DNA of 64,000 nucleotides from Roseovarius litoreus (GTDB lineage: Bacteria > Pseudomonadota > Alphaproteobacteria > Rhodobacterales > Rhodobacteraceae). Of this stretch, positions 25,687-34,171 are shown piece by piece (positions within the stretch are counted from its first letter, which is position 1; each line of letters begins with the position of its first letter). The stretch is from assembly GCF_900142765.1 (NCBI RefSeq), contig NZ_FRCB01000004.1:124001-188000 (forward strand). Reading direction: 5' to 3'. Both the position numbers and the translations under genes were made by a program. Under the pieces are notes generated by a model. That model did not search any database. It was not told the DNA's origin and saw nothing but the letters and a program-made list of their open reading frames with translations.

Positions 25687-28227
25687 CTACCCTATCTTGT
25701 CTTTCACCACCAGTTGTGCGGCAGCAAGTCGCGCCACCGGAACCCGGAAAGGTGAGCATGAAACATAGTCGAATCCCGCCGCCCGGCAGAATGCGATTGA
25801 TTCGGGATTGCCCCCGTGCTCGCCGCAGATCGACAACACAAGGTTGGGCTTGACCGCGCGTCCGCGCTCGGCACCCATCCGCAACAACTCGCCCACACCG
25901 TCCACATCCAGCGTATGGAACGGGTCTTCGGGATAGACGCCCTGCTTCACATAGGTCGACATGAACCGCCCCGCATCGTCCCGGCTCAGACCATAGGTCA
26001 TCTGCGTGAGGTCATTCGTCCCGAAACTCAGGAACGACACATGCGGCGCGATCTCGTTGGCGCGCAGGGCTGCGCGCGGCGTCTCGACCATGACACCCAG
26101 ACGATAGGTGAAATCGCGCCCCGTCTCGTTGCGCACCGCAGCGGCCACCGCATCCACACGGGTCTTGACCAGCTCCACCTCGCGCCGCGCCGACACGAGC
26201 GGGATCATGATCTCGGGCACAACGGCGTCACCTTCGCGGCTGGCCTCGACCGTGGCCTCGAAGATCGCGCGCGCCTGCATGTCGTAAATCTCCGGCACGG
26301 TAATACCCAGCCGCACGCCACGCATGCCCAGCATCGGGTTGTACTCGCCCAGCGCCTCGACCCGGCGTGTCACATCCGACAAGGGCAGATCCAGCGCCTC
26401 GGCCAGTTCCAGCAAACCGCTGCGATCGGTGGGCAAAAACTCGTGGAGCGGCGGGTCGAACAACCGGATGCACACGGGCTGGCCCTGCATGATGCGGAAC
26501 AGATCGATGAAATCGGCCCGCTGCATCGGCAACAGCCGGTCCAGCGCCGCCGCCCGGTCGCGGCTCGAATCCGCAAAGATCATCTCGCGCATCACCGTCA
26601 GCCGGTCGGCCTCGAAGAACATGTGCTCGGTCCGGCACAGCCCGATCCCCTGCGCCCGGAAATTCCGGGCCGCCTCGGCATCGGCGGGCGTGTCGGCATT
26701 GGCCCGCACCGCGATATCGCGCACCGCATCGGCCCACTCCATCAGCGTCTGGAACGACTCGTCCCTCGCCGCCTCCAGCAAGGGCGCCGCCCCGGCCAGA
26801 ACCTCTCCATTGGTGCCGTCGATGGTGATCGTGTCCCCCTTGCGCAGCACCCGCCCATCGCGCAGCGTCAGCGTCTTGCGGGACGTGTCGAACCCGATCT
26901 CCGACGCACCCACGACACAAGGCAGGCCAATGCCCCGCCCGATCACAGCCGCATGGCTGGTCATGCCGCCGCGCTCCGTCAGAACGGCAACCGCCGCATG
27001 CATCCCGCGAATATCCTCGGGACTGGTTTCGCGCCGCACCAGAACGCAAGGCTCGTCTCGCGCGGCATGGGCCTGTGCGGCCTCGGCGGTGAACACGATC
27101 TTGCCGGTCGCGGCACCGGGGCTCGCTGCCACACCGCGCGCCAGCACGTCGCGCGGCGCTTCGGGATCGACCTGCCGGTGCAACAATTCATTGAGCGCGC
27201 GCGGCTCGATCCGCATCAACGCCTCCTCGCGCGAGATGATGCCATCATCGGCCAGCGTCACCGCGATCGCCACCGCCGCGCGGGCATTGCGCGCCACCCT
27301 CACACCGTCCAGAACATAGACCTCACCATTTTCGATGGTGAACTCCACCTGCATTTCTTCGCGCAGCTTGACGCGCATCAGCTCGGTATACCCCCTGAGC
27401 TTGGCAAAGGCCTCCGGCGCCACCTCCTCCAGTGACGGACCGCGCGGATCGCGCATCAGGAACATCGCGTCCGACCCCGCGCGCAGCGCGTCCCGGCCCT
27501 GGCTCTGGCTCATGTAGCGCCCGGTAATCCGCCGTGCCCCCGTCGCACTGTCCACAAGCTGCATCACCCCCGAGCCGGACTCGCCCTGCCCCAACCCAAA
27601 GGCCATCTCCTGCACCACAAGGCCCAGCCCCGCATCCGCCGGCGCACCCTTGGCCTGCCGCAGCAAGCGCGCGGTCGTCCCCTCCCAGGCCCGTGCCATC
27701 GAGCGCAGCACCTCGGCCAGTTGCACACTCGTCTCTTGCGGAAAATCCTCTTCGGTCTCGTTCTCATAGGCGTGCAGCGCCTGCCCCAGACCCACCACCG
27801 GATCCGAATCCACGTCGTCGAAAATATCCGGGTCCAGCCGCGCCACATGCGTCGAATAGGCCTGCACGAAGCGCAGGTACAATTCCGACGCCGCCTCCTT
27901 GCCCAGCCGGTCGCTCAATTCCACGAACTTGGCGTCGTTCATCCCGATATTCAGCACCGCCCCCGGCCCGCCCCAGTCGGGGTCTTCCGACGACGGGCGC
28001 ACACAGAGCAACGCCTCCGCGCTGAACGGCGCGATCAGCGCCTCCAGATCGGGCATATCCCCGGCGGCGATGCCATGCACCGCATCGAAGGACAGCGCGA
28101 TGGTGCGCGGCACCGGCAGATCAAGCCGCACGAGTCTCTGAAGACATTTCGCGCGCCCGCCATGGGTTTGCGCCGCCATCGGAGCGGTCGGTGTGATCAG
28201 GGTGATATTCGGATCGTCTTGCTGCAC
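25687..28227 (-). CDS. pyruvate phosphate dikinase-like protein with altered ATP site
   Basis: An 846-residue PPDK homologue; typical PPDK is about 870-890. The central and C-terminal halves are canonical: phospho-histidine loop ERGGMTSHAAVIGRG (His425), GIGLCRTEHMFF, RLFDPPLHEFLP, NPMLGMRGVRLG, EIMIPLV, and DYVSCSPFRVPVARLA with catalytic Cys824. The N-terminal nucleotide-binding domain deviates: GGKG is GGRAK (res 23-27), the VRSGA loop is VRPSSED, and the LQTR motif (ATP-contacting Gln) is LDGVR (res 306-310). It starts at GTG 28227 with AAGG upstream, and follows glyS in the same direction. It may have lost or changed ATP/AMP/Pi chemistry. Confidence 0.85.
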   Translation of the reverse strand: MQQDDPNITLITPTAPMAAQTHGGRAKCLQRLVRLDLPVPRTIALSFDAVHGIAAGDMPDLEALIAPFSAEALLCVRPSSEDPDWGGPGAVLNIGMNDAKFVELSDRLGKEAASELYLRFVQAYSTHVARLDPDIFDDVDSDPVVGLGQALHAYENETEEDFPQETSVQLAEVLRSMARAWEGTTARLLRQAKGAPADAGLGLVVQEMAFGLGQGESGSGVMQLVDSATGARRITGRYMSQSQGRDALRAGSDAMFLMRDPRGPSLEEVAPEAFAKLRGYTELMRVKLREEMQVEFTIENGEVYVLDGVRVARNARAAVAIAVTLADDGIISREEALMRIEPRALNELLHRQVDPEAPRDVLARGVAASPGAATGKIVFTAEAAQAHAARDEPCVLVRRETSPEDIRGMHAAVAVLTERGGMTSHAAVIGRGIGLPCVVGASEIGFDTSRKTLTLRDGRVLRKGDTITIDGTNGEVLAGAAPLLEAARDESFQTLMEWADAVRDIAVRANADTPADAEAARNFRAQGIGLCRTEHMFFEADRLTVMREMIFADSSRDRAAALDRLLPMQRADFIDLFRIMQGQPVCIRLFDPPLHEFLPTDRSGLLELAEALDLPLSDVTRRVEALGEYNPMLGMRGVRLGITVPEIYDMQARAIFEATVEASREGDAVVPEIMIPLVSARREVELVKTRVDAVAAAVRNETGRDFTYRLGVMVETPRAALRANEIAPHVSFLSFGTNDLTQMTYGLSRDDAGRFMSTYVKQGVYPEDPFHTLDVDGVGELLRMGAERGRAVKPNLVLSICGEHGGNPESIAFCRAAGFDYVSCSPFRVPVARLAAAQLVVKDKIG

Positions 28228-28353
28228 TGCGGCACCTTGATTGCGTTGGCGCAGAATACGCGCGATGTGCCCCTTGGCAAGAGCAAGCGCACCCCTGCCC
28301 CCGGATTAGACGCCCGGGCTGCGCGCCCCTGTTTGCGGCCCGGAATATGCGAC

Positions 28354-28374
28354 TTGTGTACAAGATGGACACAA
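28354..28374. promoter_or_regulatory. inverted repeat upstream of the ppdK-like gene
   Basis: TTGTGT-N9-ACACAA at 28354-28374, which also contains CTTGTGTACAAG (TTGT-NN-ACAA). It lies about 130 bp before the ppdK-like start in a 262-bp gap with no gene, and looks like an operator of GntR- or LacI-type half-sites. The regulator is unknown. Confidence 0.3.
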
Positions 28375-28489
28375 TTTGCAGGTATCCGACCCCGGATCGT
28401 CCCAAACGCGCGTAGGTTTCGTACCAATCCTACACAAAACCCATGCCCGGCCCCTTTTTTTGGCGGTCCGGGCCATCGGGGGGCGAACT

Positions 28490-30745
28490 TCAGCCTTCCA
28501 GCTTGGTCAGGTCCGCCGCCTGCAAACAGATATCCCGTATCTTTCCAAGCAGATTCAAACGGTTACGCCGCACCACCTGATTGTCGGTATTGACCTGCAC
28601 CGCATCGAAAAACGCATCGATCGGTCCGCGCAGCGCCGCCATCGCCGCCATGGCGCCCACGAAGTCCTCAACGGCATTCGCCTTGGCGATCTCACCCTCG
28701 GCCTTGGCCAGAGCGGCAAAAAGGTCTTTTTCTTCAGACACTTCCGCGTATTTCGGGTCCGCTCCGAACGAATATTCGACGCCGTCTTTCTCTTCGGCCT
28801 GACTCAAGATGTTGTTGGCCCTCTTGAAGCCCTGCACAAGATTTACCCCGTCCTCGGTCTCCAGCACGTCTCCCAACGCCTTGGCCCGTGCCACGATCAG
28901 CGCCAGGTCATCGCCGCCATCCAGCATCAGGCACGCATCGATCACGTCATGCCTAAGCCCCTGATCTCTCAGGTAAACTTTCAGCCGGTCATGGAAGAAT
29001 GCCAGCAAATCCGTGCTCAGATCCGGCACCACATCGCCCACAATGCGCAGAAGGCTGCCCTCCTCCGTCTCCGGCGCATTCTCTTTTTCCTGCAGCCGAT
29101 CCATCACCGCCCGGAACGCCGCCCCGAAGACTCCGTGGTCCGCAATCTCGTCCAGAACCTCTTCCAGCGTGTCGATTTCGTCGTCGCTGGCTTTGGCGTG
29201 ATTGAGGCTTATCTTGTGTCTGAGAAGCTGCGCATCAATATATCTGTCCAGTTTCAGCCGGAAACCGCCATCCAGAATGATCCGGATCACCCCAAGCGCC
29301 GCCCTGCGCAGCGCGAAGGGATCCTTCGATCCGGTGGGTTTTTCGTCGATCGCCCAGAACCCCGTCAGCGTATCCAGCTTGTCCGCCAACGCCACCGCCA
29401 CCGACACCGGCGCCACCGGCACCGCGTCCGACGGCCCAAGCGGGCGGTAGTGTTCCTCGCAGGCTGCCGCCACATCATCCGGCAGGCCCGCCGCCTCGGC
29501 ATAGTAGCGGCCCATAAGCCCTTGTAATTCCGGGAATTCATAGACCATTTCCGAACTCAGATCGGCCTTGGCCACCCGCGCCGCCTGCTCCGCGCGCCCG
29601 GCATCCGCCCCCACATCGGCGGCAATGTCCCGCGCCAGCGCCGCGATCCTGCGGATACGCGCGGCCTGCGTTCCCAGCTGTCGCTCGAATGTCACGTTCG
29701 ACAGTTGCTCGATCCATTCCTCCATGCCCGCATGCGCGATACGAAGGTCGTTTTCCCAGAAAAACTTGGCATCCGACAGCCGCGCCGCCAGCACCTTCTG
29801 GTTCCCGGCAAGGATCGTGGCGCCATGATCCGCGCTTTCGATATTGGCCACGGTGATGAACCGCTCGATCCTTCCAGTCGCCGGATTGCGCACCGAAAAG
29901 AACTTCTGATGTTCCTTCATCGAGGTTTGCAGCACCTCGGCCGGCAGGCCCAGAAAATCCTCGTCGATCTGGCCCATCAACACGACCGGCCATTCGACAA
30001 GCCCGGCAACCTCGGACAGAAGCCCTTGATCTTCCACAACTTCCAGCCCTGCAGCAAAGGCCTGACTGGTGGCGTCGTGCCAGATGTGATCGGCGCGCTG
30101 CTGCGCATCCAGGATCACATGATCGCGCTTGAGCTTGGCCTCGTAATCCTCGAAAGACGAAACCGCGAAGCGTCCCCCACCCATGAACCGATGCCCTTCG
30201 GTGGTGTTGCCGGCCCTGATCCCGTCGATCTCCAGATCGACGATCCGGGCCTCGCCCGCATCATCGGTCAGGATGCACAGGATGGACTGCAGCGGACGCA
30301 CCCACCGCAGGCTGCCAGAGCCCCACCGCATCGCCTTGGGCCATGGAAAATTCCGCACGACATGATCCAGCACCTCGGCCACGATCGCCTCGGCGGGTCG
30401 GCCCGGCCGCGTGATCTTGGCGTAAAACACCTGACCCTTCTTTTCGTCACGAATTTCAAGCTCTTCGCGGGTGACACCTGCGCCGCGCAAGAACCCCTCG
30501 ATGGCCTTTTCGGGCGCATCTGCCCGTGGCCCCTTGCGCTCTTCGGTGACCGTGGGGCTTGCCGCCAGCAGCCCTTCCACCGCCAGCGTCAGCCGCCGGG
30601 GCGTCGCAAAGGTCTGCGCACCGGCATAGGTCAGACCGGCCTCGACCAGCCCATCGGTCATGCGCGCCCTGAGGTCCGCCGCCGCCCGCGCCTGCATGCG
30701 CGCCGGGATTTCCTCGGAGAAGAGTTCGATCAGAAGATCAGGCAT
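28490..30745 (-). CDS. glyS: glycyl-tRNA synthetase beta subunit
   Basis: A 751-residue beta subunit of the alpha2beta2 bacterial GlyRS, which charges tRNA-Gly. It starts MPDLLIELFSEEIPARMQARA, the conserved N-terminus, then RRLTLAVEGL, FLRGAGV and PKAMRWGSGSLRWVRPLQSI. The C-terminal DALRG/anticodon-binding region contains DPFALRRAALGVIRIIL. The ATG at 30745 is preferred to a TTG at 30754. It lies 5 bp after the DUF6446 gene. Length is slightly above the usual 690-700, as in other alphaproteobacteria. Confidence 0.95.
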   Translation of the reverse strand: MPDLLIELFSEEIPARMQARAAADLRARMTDGLVEAGLTYAGAQTFATPRRLTLAVEGLLAASPTVTEERKGPRADAPEKAIEGFLRGAGVTREELEIRDEKKGQVFYAKITRPGRPAEAIVAEVLDHVVRNFPWPKAMRWGSGSLRWVRPLQSILCILTDDAGEARIVDLEIDGIRAGNTTEGHRFMGGGRFAVSSFEDYEAKLKRDHVILDAQQRADHIWHDATSQAFAAGLEVVEDQGLLSEVAGLVEWPVVLMGQIDEDFLGLPAEVLQTSMKEHQKFFSVRNPATGRIERFITVANIESADHGATILAGNQKVLAARLSDAKFFWENDLRIAHAGMEEWIEQLSNVTFERQLGTQAARIRRIAALARDIAADVGADAGRAEQAARVAKADLSSEMVYEFPELQGLMGRYYAEAAGLPDDVAAACEEHYRPLGPSDAVPVAPVSVAVALADKLDTLTGFWAIDEKPTGSKDPFALRRAALGVIRIILDGGFRLKLDRYIDAQLLRHKISLNHAKASDDEIDTLEEVLDEIADHGVFGAAFRAVMDRLQEKENAPETEEGSLLRIVGDVVPDLSTDLLAFFHDRLKVYLRDQGLRHDVIDACLMLDGGDDLALIVARAKALGDVLETEDGVNLVQGFKRANNILSQAEEKDGVEYSFGADPKYAEVSEEKDLFAALAKAEGEIAKANAVEDFVGAMAAMAALRGPIDAFFDAVQVNTDNQVVRRNRLNLLGKIRDICLQAADLTKLEG

Positions 30746-30750
30746 ATCGG

Positions 30751-31275
30751 TCAATTCCGGTTCGGGGGTTCGGGACAGTCTTCGGGGGTCGGCAGGCCAT
30801 CAAACACGACCTTGCCGCAGCGGTTGATCTGGTGCCAGACATAGCCGCGCCCGTCATCGGTCACGGCGACGATGCGGTCGATACCGTATTCGATATCCTT
30901 CTGGCCCATGAAGGCCAGTGCCGACCCGTCCTTGAGCCCGGTTGCGATATCATCGGCATCGAAGCAATCGAACCAGCCCGGCGCCTTGAGCGGCACGGGC
31001 TTGTCGTAGGGCATGTAGGTGTCGGCCAGCACATCCAACCCAAGCGAGGTGGCGAAACAGGCGCGATACCGGATCGGCGAGCTTTCCGAGTCGATCGCCT
31101 GAAAATCGGCATAGGGGATCGGCTCCGCCTGCTCCGAGGTCAGCCGCGTCAGCTGCACATCCTGCCGTCCATCCGGAACCACCTCGTCATAATAGGCGTA
31201 GACCTGAAGATAATAGAGCCCGCCACCGGCCAATATCGCCGATCCGAGGATCAAAGCTGCGAGGAATTTACCCAT
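30751..31275 (-). CDS. DUF6446-type membrane-anchored protein between glyQ and glyS
   Basis: A 174-residue protein with one N-terminal membrane anchor (FLAALILGSAILAGGGLYYLQVYAYY) and a periplasmic domain with cysteines in YRACFATSLG, WFDCFDADD, NRCGKVV and EDCPEP, suggesting disulfides. Its ATG overlaps the glyQ stop by one base (TAATG), and glyS begins 5 bp after it, so the three are one operon. From memory this position in Rhodobacterales is a DUF6446 protein; no function is known. Nothing in it suggests a tRNA-synthetase role. Confidence 0.8.
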   Translation of the reverse strand: MGKFLAALILGSAILAGGGLYYLQVYAYYDEVVPDGRQDVQLTRLTSEQAEPIPYADFQAIDSESSPIRYRACFATSLGLDVLADTYMPYDKPVPLKAPGWFDCFDADDIATGLKDGSALAFMGQKDIEYGIDRIVAVTDDGRGYVWHQINRCGKVVFDGLPTPEDCPEPPNRN

Positions 31276-32204
31276 TACGCCACAAATCCCCCTGCCTCGG
31301 TCGTGACGAACGCATCGGCACATTTCTTCGCCAGCGCCCGCACGCGCCCGATATAGGCCTGCCGCTCGGTGACCGAGATCACCCCGCGCGCATCCAGCAG
31401 GTTGAACACGTGGCTGGCCTTGATGCATTGATCATACGCAGGATGCGCCATGATGATCCGTTGCCCGGTTTTCGGATCGACCTCGGGCTGCGACAGGATC
31501 GCCTCGCACTCGGCCTCGGCCTCTTCGAAGTGACGCAGCAGAACATCGGTATTGGCCACATCGAAATTCCAGCGGCTGTATTCCTGCTCGGTCTGGCGGA
31601 ACACATCCCCATAGGTCAGCGGGATGGGCGCCTGCGGATCGTTATAGGGCATGTCCATCACGTGATCGACGCCCAGAACATACATCGCCAAACGCTCCAG
31701 CCCATAGGTCAGCTCGCCCGAGACCGGATGGCAATCATGGCCGCCGACCTGCTGGAAATAGGTGAACTGACTGACTTCCATGCCGTCGCACCACACTTCC
31801 CAGCCAAGCCCCCAGGCTCCAAGCGTCGGACTTTCCCAGTCATCCTCGACAAAGCGGATGTCATGCAGCGCCATGTTGATGCCGATCGCCTCGAGACTGC
31901 CGAGGTAGAGCGCCTGCAGGTTCGGCGGGCTGGGTTTGATAAGCACCTGATATTGGTAGTAATGCTGCAGGCGGTTGGGGTTCTCCCCATAACGTCCGTC
32001 CGTGGGCCGTCGCGACGGCTGCACATAGGCCGCAGCCCAAGGCTTGCTGCCAAGCGAACGCAAGGTGGTGGCGGGGTGGAACGTGCCGGCGCCGACCTCC
32101 ATGTCATAAGGCTGCATCATCGCACAGCCCTGCGCCGCCCAATAGGCTTGCAGCCGAAGGATCACCTCCTGAAAACTGCGTGGCATGCCTGTCTGTTCCG
32201 CCAT
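31275..32204 (-). CDS. glyQ: glycyl-tRNA synthetase alpha subunit
   Basis: A 309-residue class II catalytic subunit of GlyRS. It has the conserved core [78 protein letters not shown] and [15 protein letters not shown] (motif 3). GGAGGCGACC directly precedes the ATG at 32204. It heads the leftward glyQ-DUF6446-glyS(-ppdK-like) cluster. Confidence 0.97.
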   Translation of the reverse strand: MAEQTGMPRSFQEVILRLQAYWAAQGCAMMQPYDMEVGAGTFHPATTLRSLGSKPWAAAYVQPSRRPTDGRYGENPNRLQHYYQYQVLIKPSPPNLQALYLGSLEAIGINMALHDIRFVEDDWESPTLGAWGLGWEVWCDGMEVSQFTYFQQVGGHDCHPVSGELTYGLERLAMYVLGVDHVMDMPYNDPQAPIPLTYGDVFRQTEQEYSRWNFDVANTDVLLRHFEEAEAECEAILSQPEVDPKTGQRIIMAHPAYDQCIKASHVFNLLDARGVISVTERQAYIGRVRALAKKCADAFVTTEAGGFVA

Positions 32205-32360
32205 GGTCGCCTCCGGCTGGCCCCCTGAAATCGCCGTTCTTACCTACGGCCACGACACGGCAGGGTCAATTGCGGGAGGTGCCATTATTTTGGGTGCATG
32301 ACGGCGCATTTTTGCTAAAAGACGGGACAACCGGGGCAAACCAGAACGGGACAGGACCAA

Positions 32361-34124
32361 GTGGCTTTGATGACGCGTTTTTTTTCGGTAATTTTATGTG
32401 TGATCGTGATGGCGGCGCCTGCTGCTCGCGCGCAACAGGGCGATGCGGTCTGGGTGCAGATCGAAGCGCAACCCAGCCTGTCCTCGGCCAACGACCGGAT
32501 ACGCGATTACAGCACCCAGCTTGATGACGTGCACGGCTTTTCCCTTGGCGCAGGCTGGTATGCCATCGCCCTTGGCCCCTATGCCCCCGAAGATGCCGAC
32601 CGGATATTGCGCAGCCTTCGGGCTCAAGGGCTGATCCCGCGCGACAGCTATGTCGCGCGCAGTTCGGATTATCAGCAGCAGTTCTGGCCCATCGGAACCA
32701 ACGCGCTTGATCGTCCCGCACTCGAGATCGTCGATCCGATCCTGTCGCAGAACACCTCCCTGGCACAGGACACCCCGATAGAGATACCACTCATCGAACC
32801 CGCCGACGAAACCCCTGCCGAAGCGCGCGCCAGCGAAAGCCTTTTGAGCCGCGATGAACGTGCCGCCCTGCAAGAGGCGCTGCGATGGGCCGGGTTCTAC
32901 GCGGGTCCGATCGACGCGGCCTTCGGGCGCGGCACCCGTGCCTCCATGGCAGACTGGCAAGCGGCCAATGGCCATGATGAAACGGGCATCCTGACCACGC
33001 TTCAGCGCGCCGAATTGCTGGGCCAGTACAACGCCGTGCTCGATGGTCTTGGCCTTCAGATCGTGCGCGACGAGGCCGCCGGGATCGAGATCGAGATGCC
33101 CACCGCCCTAGTCGCCTTCGAACGCTACGAGCCGCCTTTCGTACATTACAACGCTCAGGGCGATATCGACGCGCGGGTGCTTCTCATCAGTCAGACCGGC
33201 ACCGATGCCACGCTGGCCGGCCTTTACGACATCATGCAAACGCTTGAAATCGTGCCTGAAACCGGGCCACGGACCCTTGAAAGCGATGCCTTCACTCTGA
33301 TCGGTGAGGGTGCGCTCACCATCTCCCACACGCAAGCCTGGCTCAAAGACGGCGAGATCAAGGGCTTCACCCTTGTCTGGCCCGCGGGCGACGAGGAGCG
33401 TCGCACCCGCCTTCTGGGGCGCATGCAGGAAAGTTTCACGCGCATCGACGGCGTTCTGGACCCGGCCGAGGGCAGCGACGCCATGCAGGGCATCGACCTT
33501 GTGTCGGGCCTGGAAATCCGCAAGCCGCGGCTCAATCGCTCGGGCTTTTACGTGGATCGCACTGGCGCGGTCCTGACCACCGCCGATGTGGTGGATGGCT
33601 GCCGCCGCATCACCATCGACGAGGATCACGAAGCCGAGGTGGCCCGCCGTGATGACAGCCTCGGGATCGCGCTTCTGCGGCCCCTGGACCGTCTGGCGCC
33701 CATGGCGGTCGCGGCCTTCCAGCAGGCGATCCCCCGGCTGCGGTCAGATGTCGCCGTGGCGGGATACTCCTATGGCGGTGTGCTCGGAGCGCCGACGCTG
33801 ACCTTCGGACAGCTCGAGGAGCTGCAGGGCCTGAACGGCGAGGACAAGATCAAGCGTCTGTCGCTCCATGCCCTTGAGGGCGATGCCGGTGGCCCTGTGG
33901 TCGATGCGGGCGGCGCGGTTCTGGGGATGCTTATGCCACAAGGCTCAGGCGACCGCAGACTTCCAGATGGCGTGAGCTTCGCGGCGAATAACACTGTTCT
34001 GAAACAGCTTTTGCAGGACGCGGGCATCACGCCCTCGGCCACCTCCGAGATCGGCCAGATGGCGCCCGAGGCTTTGACCGATCGTGCCGCCGGCATGACC
34101 GTGCTGGTCAGTTGCTGGGATTGA
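32361..34124 (+). CDS. secreted SPOR-like / peptidoglycan-binding / trypsin-like protein lacking the catalytic triad
   Basis: A 587-residue exported protein. Signal peptide is residues 1-25 (cleavage after AARA). Next come a SPOR-like fold at about 28-100 (VWVQIEAQPSL...WYAIALGPY), a PG_binding_1 domain at about 158-230 (LQEALRWAGFYAGPIDAAFGRG), a middle region, and an HtrA/trypsin-like domain at about 395-560. The triad is lost: the usual AHVV is ADVV (Asp409), the Asp position in DDSLGIALL is Gly435, and GNSGGP is GDAGGP (Ala509). So it is a pseudo-protease, probably a peptidoglycan-associated binding protein. GTG at 32361 follows AGGA; ATG at 32370 is an alternative start. Confidence 0.82.
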   Translation: MALMTRFFSVILCVIVMAAPAARAQQGDAVWVQIEAQPSLSSANDRIRDYSTQLDDVHGFSLGAGWYAIALGPYAPEDADRILRSLRAQGLIPRDSYVARSSDYQQQFWPIGTNALDRPALEIVDPILSQNTSLAQDTPIEIPLIEPADETPAEARASESLLSRDERAALQEALRWAGFYAGPIDAAFGRGTRASMADWQAANGHDETGILTTLQRAELLGQYNAVLDGLGLQIVRDEAAGIEIEMPTALVAFERYEPPFVHYNAQGDIDARVLLISQTGTDATLAGLYDIMQTLEIVPETGPRTLESDAFTLIGEGALTISHTQAWLKDGEIKGFTLVWPAGDEERRTRLLGRMQESFTRIDGVLDPAEGSDAMQGIDLVSGLEIRKPRLNRSGFYVDRTGAVLTTADVVDGCRRITIDEDHEAEVARRDDSLGIALLRPLDRLAPMAVAAFQQAIPRLRSDVAVAGYSYGGVLGAPTLTFGQLEELQGLNGEDKIKRLSLHALEGDAGGPVVDAGGAVLGMLMPQGSGDRRLPDGVSFAANNTVLKQLLQDAGITPSATSEIGQMAPEALTDRAAGMTVLVSCWD

Positions 34125-34140
34125 CCCGCTGACACGGTGT

Positions 34141-34170
34141 CCCGCGCCCGATAGGCGCGCGGGGCGCGGG
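34141..34170. terminator. inverted repeat between converging genes
   Basis: CCCGCGCC pairs with GGCGCGGG across a 14-nt loop in the 47-bp gap between the pseudo-protease gene and the converging ThDP enzyme gene. There is no T-run; it is a likely two-way, GC-rich terminator. Confidence 0.4.
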
Positions 34171-34171
34171 C

